Assembly: GCA_945907245.1 (NCBI GenBank)
Contig: CAMDTB010000036.1
Span: 1-32,537 of the forward strand
Length of the DNA: 32,537 nt
Source: Rhizobium sp. Q54
GTDB lineage: Bacteria; Pseudomonadota; Alphaproteobacteria; SMXS01
Reading direction: 5' to 3'
Shown: piece by piece, positions 15,858-27,281 of the stretch
Layout: every line of letters starts with the position of its first letter
Position numbering within the stretch: the first letter of the stretch is position 1
Notes under the pieces: generated by a model
The model's database searches: none
Told to the model about the DNA's origin: nothing
Seen by the model: the letters and a program-made list of their open reading frames with translations, nothing else
Position numbers and translations under genes: made by a program

Positions 15858-17243
15858 TCAACCCGCCAGATATTTGTCCAGGGTCTGGTGAATGTGCCGC
15901 ACCCGGGCTTCCTGGTAGTTGCCCAGGGTGATGCCCGGCTTGCGCGCCGCCTTCAGGCCGATCTGCAGCCGCTCCAGGTTCGACGTGTCCTGATCGAACA
16001 CCGGACCGAGTCCGCCCAGCTCCGGCGCGTCCGAGAACATCTCGTGCTCGCCCAGGATGTGCAGCGGCGCCGGCTCGGGGCGCGGGCCGTCTTTCGGGCA
16101 GGGCCGCAGGATCAGGATGTCCATGATCGAGCTGTCCGGGTCGTTGCCGTTGGGCCGGAAGCGGTAGACCAGCGGCACGGTGATGTTCGCCCAGGGATGG
16201 AAGTTGGGGAACAGGAAGTACTCGATGGTGTCGAGCGTCTCGCTGATCGTCAGGTGCGACAGGTCGGTGCCCAGTGCCGGACCGATCGAGTCCTGCACGC
16301 CTTTCGCGATCACCTGCCGCGCGGTCATGCCGTCGGGCACCCTCAGCATGTTGCCTTCGCCGGCGTGGCCCAGATCCATCAACATGGCGTCGGCGATCAC
16401 CTGCTGGCTGACCTCGCCCAGATGCGGGCTGGCGACGGCCTGGGTGTTGAGCTGGCGGCTGACATGGTCGCCCCAGATGTCGTACTGGGAATTGGCGTCG
16501 CCCAGATAGGCCAGCGCCTGCGGGTGCGTCGCCAGCACGTGGTAGGATTCCATGAAGGCTTCCTGCGTCACCTTCCAGTTGCAGCGGATCACCTTGCGGA
16601 CATTGGCGGCGATGGCGCGGTCCTCCAGCGGCCAGAGCTTCATCTGCTCGGGCAGCACGCCGAGATAGTCCTCGAAGGGCTGGCAGTTCTCGTCGGGGTT
16701 GATGAACACGAAACCGCCCCAGGTGCCCACCTTCACCTCCGGCAGGCGGAACGCCTCGTCGGTGACCTTCGGGAAATCCCAGCGGCAGGGGATTTCCTTC
16801 AGCGACCCGTCCAGATTCCAGGTCCAGCCATGGAACGGGCAGCGGAACTGTGTGGCCGATCCCGCCGAGTCGGACGGCCGCAGCTGGGTGCCGCGGTGCA
16901 GGCACGAATTGACATAGGCCTTGATGTCGCCAGCCTCGGTGCGCACCACCAGGAACGAGAAATCGGCGATACCGTATTCCATGTAGTCGCCCGGCTCCGC
17001 GATCTCCTCCTCGCGGCAGGCGAATTGCCAGACCTTCGACCACATCCTGGCCACTTCCAGGTCATGGAAGGCGCGGCTGGTGTAGCGCTCGGTGGGAATG
17101 TCGGCGTCGCCGAGGAAGCGGTAGGACTGCTCGCGCAGCACGGCGGGCACGTCCTGGCCGTCTGCGGCGATGATGTCCTGGGCGCTCGGGCCGGGACAGC
17201 GCGCCTCGCCGGGCTGCAATGACGTCGTCGTCTGTACGTTCAT
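15858..17243 (-). CDS. Rieske non-haem iron oxygenase alpha subunit, paralog 3
   Basis: The protein has 461 aa. The Rieske ligands are Cys114, His116, Cys135 and His138 (CPFHGW). The catalytic domain has NWK at 222-224 and His235/His240 (ESYHVLATHPQ). GGGGAGAC lies before ATG 17243; an ATG eight codons upstream is less well placed. It is divergent from the crotonase gene (99 bases between starts), so may share control with it. The 171 bases between it and Rieske 2 hold no clear terminator, but no tight coupling either. As with the others, no beta subunit, ferredoxin or reductase is adjacent, so it probably draws on shared electron carriers. Confidence 0.93.
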   Translation of the reverse strand: MNVQTTTSLQPGEARCPGPSAQDIIAADGQDVPAVLREQSYRFLGDADIPTERYTSRAFHDLEVARMWSKVWQFACREEEIAEPGDYMEYGIADFSFLVVRTEAGDIKAYVNSCLHRGTQLRPSDSAGSATQFRCPFHGWTWNLDGSLKEIPCRWDFPKVTDEAFRLPEVKVGTWGGFVFINPDENCQPFEDYLGVLPEQMKLWPLEDRAIAANVRKVIRCNWKVTQEAFMESYHVLATHPQALAYLGDANSQYDIWGDHVSRQLNTQAVASPHLGEVSQQVIADAMLMDLGHAGEGNMLRVPDGMTARQVIAKGVQDSIGPALGTDLSHLTISETLDTIEYFLFPNFHPWANITVPLVYRFRPNGNDPDSSIMDILILRPCPKDGPRPEPAPLHILGEHEMFSDAPELGGLGPVFDQDTSNLERLQIGLKAARKPGITLGNYQEARVRHIHQTLDKYLAG

Positions 17244-17342
17244 CGTGTCTCCCCTTACCGATGACATGCGCCGGTTTTACGCCAACAATGCGGAGCGCGC
17301 GACTCAAAGAGGCAAGAGGCTGGCGCGGCAAAGGGGAGACAG

Positions 17343-18137
17343 ATGGATTATTCGTCTTATCAACACCTGCTGGTCGAGCGGCAGGACAAGGTGCTGCGGG
17401 TGACCTTGAACCGGCCCGAGGTGCTCAACGCGGTCAACGCGCGGCTGCACTACGAGCTGTCCCACATCTGGGACGACGTGATGTATGACGACGAGGTCGA
17501 CGTGGTGGTGCTGACCGGGGCCGGAAGGGCGTTCTCGGCGGGCGGCGATTTCCCCTGGCTGCTCGAGGGCCTGAAGACCCGCACTGTCGGCAAGCTGTCG
17601 AGCTACGAGGCCAAGCGGGTGGTGTTCAACCTGTTGGACTGCGAGAAGCCGGTGATCTGCCGCATGAACGGCGACGCCATCGGCCTCGGCGCCACGCTGG
17701 CGCTCTGCTGCGACATGGTGATCGCCGCCGACACCGCCCGGATCGGCGACCCGCACGTCCGCGCCGGCCTGGTGGCGGGCGATGGCGGCGCGGTGCTGTG
17801 GCCGCAGCTGATCGGCTATGTCCGCGCCAAGTACTATCTGATGACCGGCGACCTGATCGAGGCCAGGGACGCGGTCGAGATGGGCCTGATCAACAAGGCG
17901 GTGCCCGAGGCCGGGCTCGATGCGGCGGTGGACAAGCTGGCCGGCAAGCTGGTCGGCGGCGCCACCAAGGCGATCCGCTGGACCAAGGTGTCGGCCAACA
18001 TCGCCCTGAAGCAGCTCGCCCACAGCGTTTTCGACGCCGGTATCGCCTACGAGCTGATGACCCAGGTCGCCGACGACCACGCCGAGGCGGTCCATTCCTT
18101 CGTCGAGAAGCGCAAGCCGAACTTTACCGGGTCGTAG
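17343..18137 (+). CDS. Crotonase (enoyl-CoA hydratase/isomerase) family protein
   Basis: The protein has 264 aa, normal for the family. Oxyanion-hole segments are visible: FSAGGD (Gly67/Gly68) and GDAIGLGA (around Gly114). The two glutamates of classical enoyl-CoA hydratase (rat Glu144 and Glu164) align with Thr118 and His138 here, so simple hydratase activity is doubtful; Asp147 in VAGDGG is a possible catalytic acid, as in other crotonase branches. The fold binds acyl-CoA and stabilises an enolate. GGGGAGA precedes the ATG. SCP2 follows 70 bases later on the same strand, consistent with work on a CoA-activated lipid. Confidence 0.9.
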   Translation: MDYSSYQHLLVERQDKVLRVTLNRPEVLNAVNARLHYELSHIWDDVMYDDEVDVVVLTGAGRAFSAGGDFPWLLEGLKTRTVGKLSSYEAKRVVFNLLDCEKPVICRMNGDAIGLGATLALCCDMVIAADTARIGDPHVRAGLVAGDGGAVLWPQLIGYVRAKYYLMTGDLIEARDAVEMGLINKAVPEAGLDAAVDKLAGKLVGGATKAIRWTKVSANIALKQLAHSVFDAGIAYELMTQVADDHAEAVHSFVEKRKPNFTGS

Positions 18138-18207
18138 GTCGGTTGCGCTTGGCGACGGCCGAAACAGGGGACATATTGTGCGCGGACCAACAGAGCGGGA
18201 GGCTCGC

Positions 18208-18513
18208 GTGACACTGGACGACGCAACGCAGGCGATGAAGACCCTCTTCGAGGGCAAGGACAGCGGTCTGGGGCGCACGCTGAAGATGGATTTCGGCGCC
18301 GACGGCGTGGTGTTCATCGACGCCAAGAGCGCGCCGAACTCGGTGAGCAACGAGAACCTCGATGCCGACACCACGATGATCATCTCGCTGGAGAACTTCG
18401 GCCGGCTGCGCAGCGGCGAGTTGCAGGGCCAGCAGGCGTTCATGACCGGCGCGTTGAAGGTCGAGGGCGACCTGATGGGGGCCATGGCCTTCGGCACCTA
18501 TTCGTCGAAGTAG
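18208..18513 (+). CDS. SCP2 sterol-binding domain protein
   Basis: The protein has 101 aa from GTG 18208, supported by GGGAGG five bases upstream; GTG 18178 would add ten residues without a good site. It is a single SCP2 domain: TLKMDFGADGVVFIDA, the SVSNENLDADTTMIIS strand pair, then GELQGQQAFMTGALKVEGDL, the conserved C-terminal signature. SCP2 domains bind sterols, fatty acids or acyl-CoA in a hydrophobic tunnel. It may present a lipid substrate to the neighbouring crotonase; this is inference from position. It converges on ccoS. Confidence 0.88.
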   Translation: MTLDDATQAMKTLFEGKDSGLGRTLKMDFGADGVVFIDAKSAPNSVSNENLDADTTMIISLENFGRLRSGELQGQQAFMTGALKVEGDLMGAMAFGTYSSK

Positions 18514-18544
18514 GCGCCCGGAAGCAACCGGAGCTGATTTGCGG

Positions 18545-18693
18545 TCAGCGCGGCGGATCGTCGTCGTCATCCAGGATTCGTGCCGCGGCGCCGTCCAGGT
18601 CGTCGTACTGGCCGGATTTCAGCGACCACAGGAAGGCCGCGAGCCCGAGGCCGCCCAGGAACAGCGCGCAGGGAATGAGGACCAGCAGGTTCG

Positions 18694-18697
<4 letters not shown>
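18545..18697 (-). CDS. ccoS: cbb3 oxidase maturation protein CcoS
   Basis: The protein has 50 aa: one transmembrane helix (LVLIPCALFLGGLGLAAFLW) followed by SLKSGQYDDLDG, the conserved CcoS motif (normally W-x-x-x-x-GQ-[FY]-D-D), and an acidic tail. CcoS is needed to insert cofactors (haem b and copper) into the cbb3 catalytic subunit. Its ATG overlaps the ccoI stop (ATGA). It is the last gene of the operon. Confidence 0.93.
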
Positions 18698-20958
<2,261 letters not shown>

Positions 20959-20959
20959 C

Positions 20960-21439
20960 TCACTCTCCGGCCCAGAGGCGGAATGCGCGCTGGTAGTCGC
21001 GTCCGTGGGAGTCATGCACCGCCACGTCGGCGTTCCACGTTCCCTTCGGCAGGGCCAGCGCCATGGCATAGCTGCCGCCGGTCGATGGCCTCAACACGAC
21101 GCGGCGGTCCTCGCCCTCGTGGGTCGGCCGCCGTAGCGTGATCTCGACGCTCATGCCCGACAGCGGCGCGCCGTCGCGGTCGCTCAGGGTGAATTTCAGG
21201 CTGCCACCCGCATAGCCCAGCGTGCTCCGCCATCCCAGCGCCTGCTGCCGATGGGCGCGCGCAAGGTCCTCGTTGAAGTGCTGGCTGGCCACATAGCTGT
21301 TCTTTACGACAAGGCCGGTCCAGCTGGTGCTCGCCAGGATCGCCAGGGTCGCGTTCACGCCGATGATGACGCCGAAGAACCCCAGCATCACCGCCAGCAT
21401 GCGGCGGCCGGTGAAAGGTTTTGGGACGGTGCCGGTCAT
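20960..21439 (-). CDS. ccoH: cbb3 assembly protein CcoH (FixH)
   Basis: The protein has 159 aa: one transmembrane segment (about residues 13-36, MLAVMLGFFGVIIGVNATLA) then a periplasmic FixH domain. LVVKNSYVASQHFNE and the R-Q-Q-A-L-G-W segment are the FixH signature. CcoH stays bound to the mature oxidase and stabilises it. GAGGGAG precedes the ATG at 21439. Its location between ccoG and ccoI fits the usual order. Confidence 0.95.
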   Translation of the reverse strand: MTGTVPKPFTGRRMLAVMLGFFGVIIGVNATLAILASTSWTGLVVKNSYVASQHFNEDLARAHRQQALGWRSTLGYAGGSLKFTLSDRDGAPLSGMSVEITLRRPTHEGEDRRVVLRPSTGGSYAMALALPKGTWNADVAVHDSHGRDYQRAFRLWAGE

Positions 21440-21455
21440 GAATCGCTCCCTCGTG

Positions 21456-22952
21456 TCACGGACGTGCGAACATGGCGTCGTAGATGGCGGACTCGCCGCC
21501 GCCGCGTTCCTCGACGATGAAGCGCAGCGGCGTCTCGGCTGCATCGAGGTCCTGGGGAGACGCGCTGACATACACCTTCAGCACGCGCACATCGTCCCTC
21601 GGAACCGCCACCAGCAGGCGCGAGGCGCGGGCGGCGTCGGAACCAGCGGTGGTCATCAGCGCGCCGTCGATGCCCTCGGTGCGCAGGGTGAAGTCGCGCG
21701 GGATGGTCTTCATGTTGAGAATCTTGATGGTGTAGCCGTTGCGGATGGTGCCGTCGGCGAGCCGGACCGCCAGCGGGTTGCGGTCATGCAGCACATTGAC
21801 GTCGAGCCGCTCCCGGGTCAGCAGAGCGAACAGCATGCCCAGCCCGACGAGCGACCACAGGGTGACATAGATGATCGTCCGCGGCCGGATCAGCGAGCGC
21901 AGCGAGGTGTGGACCGGCGCTTCGCGCGTGCTGGCGTTGTAGTCCTTCAGGGTCGCGTAGGAGATCAGGCCGCGAGGCTTGCCGACCTTGTCCATCACGC
22001 CGTTGCAGGCGTCGATGCACAGCGCGCAGGTGATGCACTCCAGCTGCTGGCCGTCGCGGATGTCGATGCCCATCGGGCAGACGACGACGCACTGGTTGCA
22101 GTCGACGCAGTCGCCGCCAGCCTGGCCGGTTTCCTGCTGGACCTTCTGGTGCCGCCCGCGCGGTTCGCCGCGCCAGTCGTTGTAGGTCACGACCAGCGAA
22201 TCCTCGTCCAGCATCGCCGCCTGGATGCGCGGCCACGGGCACATATAGGTGCAGACCTGCTCGCGCATCAGCCCGCCGAACAAATAGGTCGTGGCGGTGA
22301 GGACGGCGATGGTGATCCAGGCGATCGGCGGTGCGTCGAAATGGGCGAGCCGGGCCGCGAGCGTCGGCGCGTCGGCGAAATAGAAGATCCACGCGCCGCC
22401 CGTCGCCACGCCGGTCAGTATCCAGAGCGCATGCTTGGAGGCGCGCTTGCGCAGCTTGTCGAAGGTCCAGGGCGCGCTGTCGAGCTTGATGCGCGCCGCC
22501 CGGTCGCCTTCGATCCAGCGTTCGATCACCAGGAACAGGTCGACCCAGACGGTCTGCGGGCACGCATAGCCGCACCAGGCCCGGCCGACGGTCGAGGTGA
22601 GCAGGAACAGGCCGATTCCGGCCATGATCAGCAAGCCGGCGATATAGTAGAATTCCTGCGGCCAGATCTCGATGAAGAAGAAGTAGAAGCGGCGGGCCGG
22701 CATGTCGATCAGCACCGCCTGGTCCGGCGCGCCGGCGCCACGGTCCCAGCGAATCCACGGCGTCAGATAGTAGATCGCCAGGGTGACGGCCATGATCTGC
22801 CATTTCAGCGACCGGAAGAAGCCGTGGACGCGCTTCGGGAAGATCTTGACGCGCGCCTTGTACAGCGACCGGGTCTCCCGCTTGTTCACGGGGGTGACGC
22901 TGGCGCGCTCCACCTCAAGCGACGGCGGGATATCCGGCCTGTGCAACATCAT
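21456..22952 (-). CDS. ccoG: cbb3 accessory ferredoxin-like membrane protein CcoG (FixG)
   Basis: The protein has 498 aa from ATG 22952 (ATG 22949 is directly after it). Membrane segments fill the N-terminal half. Two [4Fe-4S] motifs follow: CVDCNQCVVVCP and CITCALCIDAC. An immunoglobulin-like periplasmic tail (DUF3526/FixG-C type) ends the protein. CcoG reduces Cu(II) for the oxidase-maturation pathway. The start lies ten bases after ccoP; the ribosome-binding site is weak, so translational coupling is likely. All key cysteines are present. Confidence 0.94.
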   Translation of the reverse strand: MMLHRPDIPPSLEVERASVTPVNKRETRSLYKARVKIFPKRVHGFFRSLKWQIMAVTLAIYYLTPWIRWDRGAGAPDQAVLIDMPARRFYFFFIEIWPQEFYYIAGLLIMAGIGLFLLTSTVGRAWCGYACPQTVWVDLFLVIERWIEGDRAARIKLDSAPWTFDKLRKRASKHALWILTGVATGGAWIFYFADAPTLAARLAHFDAPPIAWITIAVLTATTYLFGGLMREQVCTYMCPWPRIQAAMLDEDSLVVTYNDWRGEPRGRHQKVQQETGQAGGDCVDCNQCVVVCPMGIDIRDGQQLECITCALCIDACNGVMDKVGKPRGLISYATLKDYNASTREAPVHTSLRSLIRPRTIIYVTLWSLVGLGMLFALLTRERLDVNVLHDRNPLAVRLADGTIRNGYTIKILNMKTIPRDFTLRTEGIDGALMTTAGSDAARASRLLVAVPRDDVRVLKVYVSASPQDLDAAETPLRFIVEERGGGESAIYDAMFARP

Positions 22953-22962
22953 GGCGGGTCCG

Positions 22963-23886
22963 TCAGGGCATCGCGGCGGCCGGTGCTTCGACCGACGCCG
23001 CGGGGGCGGGTTTCGACGCCTCGCCGCCGCCCAGCGAATGGACGTAGACGGTGAGCTGCTTGATCGTCGCTTCGTCCAGCTTGTCGCCCCACGCCGGCAT
23101 GACGCCGCGCCGCGCGTTGGTGATGGTTTCGACGATGGTCGCTCGATCGCCGCCAAACAGCCAGATCGCATCGCGCAGCGACGGCGCGCCCTGGGCGCGG
23201 TCGCCGCCGCCGTTGGCGCCGTGGCACACGCTGCATTGCTCGGCGAAGATCGTCGCGCCGCGCCCGGCGGCCGCGGCGTCGTGGTCCTCGCCGGACAACG
23301 ACAGCACATAGTCCGCCGTATCGGCGATCTGCGCGCGTTCCAGGAGACCGTCGCGGCCGAAGGCGGGCATCTGGGAATTGCGCGTGTTCTCATCCGCCTC
23401 GTGGCGCACGCCGTGCACCAGCGTATGGTGAATGTCGTCCAGCGTGCCTCCCCACAGCCATTCGTCGTCATTGAGGTTGGGATAGCCCTTCGCGCCCGCC
23501 GCTCCCGCGCCATGGCACTGGACGCAGTTGACCGCGAACGCCGACCGGCCGCCGGCATTGGCGAATTCCAGCAGTGCCGGATCGCCGCGGATCTCGTCGA
23601 GCGGCAGGGTGCGGATCTTCTCCAGGTTCCCCGACTGGGCCTGCTGCGCCTGTTGCACAGACTGGGCCAGGTTGGCGCGGCTCGAATAGCCGAGCAGGCC
23701 TTGTGTCGCGCCGTCGATCAGCGGCCAGGCGGGGAACAGGATCGTGTAGACCAGCGCCCAGGCGATCGTGATGTAGAACGTCCAGATCCACCACCGCGGC
23801 AGCGGGTTGTTCAGCTCCTTGATACCGTCCCACTCGTGGCCGGTGGTCTCGACGCCGCTCATTTCGTCATGTTCAGGCTGGGCCAC
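22963..23886 (-). CDS. ccoP: cbb3 oxidase dihaem cytochrome c subunit CcoP
   Basis: The protein has 307 aa. The N-terminal helix follows LNNPLPRWWIWTFYITI, the conserved CcoP anchor. Two haem c sites are Cys121-x-x-Cys124-His125 (CVQCH) and Cys218-x-x-Cys221-His222 (CSVCH), with likely axial methionines in SQMPAF and VMPAW. It receives electrons from soluble cytochrome c and passes them to CcoO and CcoN. The tail is Ala/Pro-rich. It starts only three bases past the ccoQ stop. Confidence 0.96.
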   Translation of the reverse strand: MAQPEHDEMSGVETTGHEWDGIKELNNPLPRWWIWTFYITIAWALVYTILFPAWPLIDGATQGLLGYSSRANLAQSVQQAQQAQSGNLEKIRTLPLDEIRGDPALLEFANAGGRSAFAVNCVQCHGAGAAGAKGYPNLNDDEWLWGGTLDDIHHTLVHGVRHEADENTRNSQMPAFGRDGLLERAQIADTADYVLSLSGEDHDAAAAGRGATIFAEQCSVCHGANGGGDRAQGAPSLRDAIWLFGGDRATIVETITNARRGVMPAWGDKLDEATIKQLTVYVHSLGGGEASKPAPAASVEAPAAAMP

Positions 23887-23889
23887 GGC

Positions 23890-24039
23890 TCACTCCTCAT
23901 CCAACGGGATGCGGGCGGCGCGGTCGTAGAAGGCCTTGGCGCCCGGGCGGAACAGGAATGCGACGGCGGCCACGAAGACCACCATCAGGTAAACCAGACC
24001 CCAGCTGTCCGCGAGGTGGCGGAATTGGTGATAGTCCAT
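23890..24039 (-). CDS. ccoQ: cbb3 oxidase small subunit CcoQ (FixQ)
   Basis: The protein has 49 aa, starting MDYHQFRHLADSWGLVYLM; one transmembrane helix (LVYLMVVFVAAVAFLF) and the tail FRPGAKAFYDRAA follow. That order, helix then F-R-P-G-x-K, is typical of CcoQ. It stabilises the ccoP interaction in the complex. The site is AGGAGAGGATC before the ATG. It is too short for most gene finders, but is in the exact place and frame. Confidence 0.93.
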   Translation of the reverse strand: MDYHQFRHLADSWGLVYLMVVFVAAVAFLFRPGAKAFYDRAARIPLDEE

Positions 24040-24048
24040 GATCCTCTC

Positions 24049-24777
24049 CTACCGCCGGTTGGCTTCGTCGTTGTAGGCATTGAAGTCGACCAGTGTGCCG
24101 AGCATCTGCAGGTAGGCGACCACCGCGTCCATTTCGGTCACCTGGCCGGGATCGCCGTCGAAATCCCGGATCACCGCCTTCGGGTAGCGTGCCTGCAGCG
24201 CCTCGGCGCCGGAGTCGTCCGGGTTGGCCTGGGCTTTCAGGTCGGCCAGGGCGTTCTCGACCATGGCCTCGGTATAGGGCACGCCGACCTTGAGATTGGC
24301 GCGCAGATGGTCGGCGATGTCGTCGGTGCGCAGCGGCGTCTCCGCCAGGAACGGATAGCCCGGCATCACCGACTCCGGCACCACCGAACGCGGCGCTTTC
24401 AGGTGCTCCACATGCCATTCGTCGGAATACTTGCCGCCGACGCGGGCAAGGTCCGGGCCGGTGCGCTTGGAGCCCCACTGGAACGGATGGTCATACATAC
24501 TCTCGGCGGCGAGGCTGTAGTGGCCGTAGCGTTCGACCTCGTCGCGGAAAGGCCGGATCATCTGGCTGTGGCAGGTGTAGCAGCCTTCGCGGATATAGAT
24601 GCCGCGTCCCGCCAGTTCGAGTGGGGTATAGGGACGCATGCCCTGTGTCTTCTCGATGGTGTTCTGGAGATAGAACAGCGGGGCGATCTCGACGATGCCG
24701 CCAATGGACACCGCGATGAAGCTCAGCACGAGCAGCAACGTGGCGTTCTTCTCGATGATGGCATGGCTGAACTTCAT
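24049..24777 (-). CDS. ccoO: cbb3 oxidase monohaem cytochrome c subunit CcoO
   Basis: The protein has 242 aa. An N-terminal membrane anchor ([20 protein letters not shown]) is followed by haem c site Cys66-x-x-Cys69-His70 in [16 protein letters not shown], the invariant CcoO signature. [13 protein letters not shown] carries the expected axial Met. CcoO sits between CcoP and CcoN in the electron path. The start codon lies one base after the ccoN stop. Confidence 0.96.
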   Translation of the reverse strand: MKFSHAIIEKNATLLLVLSFIAVSIGGIVEIAPLFYLQNTIEKTQGMRPYTPLELAGRGIYIREGCYTCHSQMIRPFRDEVERYGHYSLAAESMYDHPFQWGSKRTGPDLARVGGKYSDEWHVEHLKAPRSVVPESVMPGYPFLAETPLRTDDIADHLRANLKVGVPYTEAMVENALADLKAQANPDDSGAEALQARYPKAVIRDFDGDPGQVTEMDAVVAYLQMLGTLVDFNAYNDEANRR

Positions 24778-24778
24778 G

Positions 24779-26389
24779 TCACGCTCCCTGGACGGCCGGG
24801 GCGGCGAAGCCCATGGGAATCTCGCGCCGCTGATGCCCCATGATCGTGCGGGCGATGTTGTAGGCCATGATCAAAGCGCCCAGCAGGTAGAGCCCGCCGC
24901 CGGCGGCCCGGATCAGGTAGAACGGGTGCATGGCGGCGACGGTCTCGGCGAAGCTGTACTGCAGGAAGCCGAGATTGTCGTAGGCGCGCCACATCAGGCC
25001 CTGCATGATGCCGCTGACCCACATGGAGGCGGCGTAGAGGACGATGCCGATGGTCGCCAGCCAGAAGTGCCAGTTGACCAGGCGGGCGCTGTACAGGCCC
25101 TGGCGGTCCCACAGTTTCGGCGCCAGGAAATAGACCGCGCCGAAGCTGATCATGCCGACCCAGCCCAGCGCGCCCGAATGCACGTGGCCGATGGTCCAGT
25201 CGGTATAGTGGCTGAGCGAGTTGACCGACTTGATCGACATCATCGGCCCCTCGAAGGTGCTCATGCCGTAGAAGGCGATGGCCATGACCATCATGCGCAG
25301 CACCGGATCGGTGCGCAGCTTGTCCCACGCACCCGACAGGGTCATCAGGCCGTTGATCATGCCGCCCCAGCTGGGCATCCACAGCATGATGGAGAACACC
25401 ATGCCCAGCGTCTGCGCCCAGTCGGGCAGCGCGGTATAGTGCAGGTGATGGGGTCCGGCCCAGATGTAGAGGAAGATCAGCGCCCAGAAATGGATGATCG
25501 ACAGCCGGTAGGAGTAGATCGGCCGGTCCGCCTGCTTGGGCACGAAGTAGTACATCATGCCCAGGAAGCCCGCGGTCAGGAAGAAGCCGACCGCGTTATG
25601 GCCGTACCACCACTGGGTCAGCGCATCCTGGACCCCCGAGAACAGCGAATAGCTCTTGGCGCCCAGCAGCGAGACCGGCATGGACAGGTTGTTGACCACG
25701 TGCAGCATCGCGATGGTCACGATGAACGACAGGTAGAACCAGTTTGCGACGTAGATATGCGGTTCCTTGCGCCGGAACAGCGTGCCCAGGAATACCGCCA
25801 GGTACGCCACCCAGACGATGGTCAGCCAAAGGTCCACGTACCATTCGGGCTCGGCGTATTCCTTGCTCTGGGTGATGCCCAGCAGGTAGCCGGTGGCCGC
25901 CAGCACGATGAACAGCTGGTAGCCCCAGAACACGAACCACGCGGTGTTGCCCAGCGCCAGCCGCGCGCCGGTGGTCCGCTGCACCACGTAGAAGCTGGTG
26001 GCGATCAGCGCGTTGCCGCCGAAGGCGAAGACCACCGCCGAGGTGTGCAACGGCCGCAGTCGGCCGAAATTGGTGTATGCCGTATCCAGGTTCAGCGCCG
26101 GGAACGTCAGCTGCAGGGCGATCACCACGCCGACCAGGAAGCCTGCAAGACCCCAGAACATGGTTGCGATCACGCCCGCCTGGATGACGCCGTCCAGGTA
26201 TTTTCCCTTGGCGGGCTTGGGCTTGCCTTCGGGATCGAAGGTGTTGAGGCCGGCGACGATCGCCACCAAGGCCGCGAGCACGACGATCCAGGCATGGATG
26301 GCGAAGTTGGGATCGTGGGTGAGCGAGGCGACGATCACCGCGAACGTCGCCACCAGACCCATGATCACGTAGAAGAATGCGGCACCCAT
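24779..26389 (-). CDS. ccoN: cbb3 oxidase catalytic subunit CcoN
   Basis: The protein has 536 aa with about 14 transmembrane helices. Haem-copper ligands are visible: the low-spin haem His in [13 protein letters not shown], CuB histidines in [10 protein letters not shown] and [11 protein letters not shown], and the haem histidines in [13 protein letters not shown]. It reduces O2 to water at high affinity and pumps protons in low oxygen. ATG 26389 has a modest AAGGA site. The gene is 16 bases downstream of the outer-membrane gene, so it is most simply the second gene of that transcript. Confidence 0.96.
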   Translation of the reverse strand: MGAAFFYVIMGLVATFAVIVASLTHDPNFAIHAWIVVLAALVAIVAGLNTFDPEGKPKPAKGKYLDGVIQAGVIATMFWGLAGFLVGVVIALQLTFPALNLDTAYTNFGRLRPLHTSAVVFAFGGNALIATSFYVVQRTTGARLALGNTAWFVFWGYQLFIVLAATGYLLGITQSKEYAEPEWYVDLWLTIVWVAYLAVFLGTLFRRKEPHIYVANWFYLSFIVTIAMLHVVNNLSMPVSLLGAKSYSLFSGVQDALTQWWYGHNAVGFFLTAGFLGMMYYFVPKQADRPIYSYRLSIIHFWALIFLYIWAGPHHLHYTALPDWAQTLGMVFSIMLWMPSWGGMINGLMTLSGAWDKLRTDPVLRMMVMAIAFYGMSTFEGPMMSIKSVNSLSHYTDWTIGHVHSGALGWVGMISFGAVYFLAPKLWDRQGLYSARLVNWHFWLATIGIVLYAASMWVSGIMQGLMWRAYDNLGFLQYSFAETVAAMHPFYLIRAAGGGLYLLGALIMAYNIARTIMGHQRREIPMGFAAPAVQGA

Positions 26390-26405
26390 GCCCGGTCGTC
26401 CTTGG

Positions 26406-27281
26406 CTAGAAGGTGATGACGGCGTCGGCGTAGAGACGCCAACTGGTGATGTCCTTGCGGCTGGTGACCGGCATTTCGTATGCCGCGCCCAGCAGAAGGT
26501 TCGGTGCCACGCGGAAACGGGCGCCCGCGGCGACGGTGGCGACGGTGCCGGCATCCGTCGCGCCGAAGTTCACGAGGTCGAAGCCCTCGAACGGAACCGG
26601 CATGCGCGAGCCGTTGTCGATCACCGAGAAAACGTTGAACTCGACCACCGGATAGAACCAGTCGGTCACCGCGTAGTTGGCGGCCAGCGACGCGACCAGC
26701 AGCGAACTGTCCGCGCTGCCGTCGATGGCCATGTTGGCGTTGACGCTGGCCTGGAGCTGCAGGCTGTCAAACTGCTGCAGCGCCGTGACGAACACGTTGA
26801 TGAAGCCGTCGCCATGGCCCTGCAGGCTGATGCCGCCAGTCTTCAGGCTGCCGATCGGCGCCTCGTAGCGCAGGCCGACCGTGACCACGGTGCCGGTCTG
26901 CTCGTTGAGGATCAGGGCATATTTCAGGCCGGCGGCGATGTTGGCGAAGCCATCCTCGTCCGGCAGCACGCCGGCGAAGTGGATATCGGCGTAACCGTCC
27001 TTGGTGGCGATGATCGCCAGCCTGTCGGTCACCGCCAGCCGCGCCTGAACAGCGCCCACATCGACGTTGCCGCCGCCGGTCAGGAACTCGTCGGGGATCT
27101 GATGATGAATGTAGATCGGCCGGATTTCCGTCTTGATCAGCGGGCTCTCGTTGAACAGCGGGTTGCTGACCGACGGGACATAGCGGAGCGGTTCCGCATG
27201 CGCGCCGGTGGAGGCGAGGCACAGCACCGCCGCCAGGGCGATGCCTGCCGTGCCGGTCTTGCCGTTCGTTGTCATGTTCAT
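26406..27281 (-). CDS. Predicted outer-membrane beta-barrel protein leading the cbb3 operon
   Basis: The protein has 291 aa. A signal peptide ([17 protein letters not shown], cleavage after Ala29) is followed by alternating amphipathic strands and a final [12 protein letters not shown], ending in Phe as outer-membrane barrels do. It resembles putative transporters of the phenol meta-pathway (Phenol_MetA_deg-like) family, but I cannot be certain. GGAG precedes ATG 27281, and a perfect FNR/FixK box lies 70 bases upstream. Only 16 bases separate it from ccoN, so it should be co-transcribed. An outer-membrane gene is not part of the classical cco operon. Confidence 0.8.
   Translation of the reverse strand: MNMTTNGKTGTAGIALAAVLCLASTGAHAEPLRYVPSVSNPLFNESPLIKTEIRPIYIHHQIPDEFLTGGGNVDVGAVQARLAVTDRLAIIATKDGYADIHFAGVLPDEDGFANIAAGLKYALILNEQTGTVVTVGLRYEAPIGSLKTGGISLQGHGDGFINVFVTALQQFDSLQLQASVNANMAIDGSADSSLLVASLAANYAVTDWFYPVVEFNVFSVIDNGSRMPVPFEGFDLVNFGATDAGTVATVAAGARFRVAPNLLLGAAYEMPVTSRKDITSWRLYADAVITF

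Noticed and set aside
24695-26416. Long plus-strand frame opposite ccoN
   Set aside because: Antisense shadow of a certain gene; no domain or start signal.
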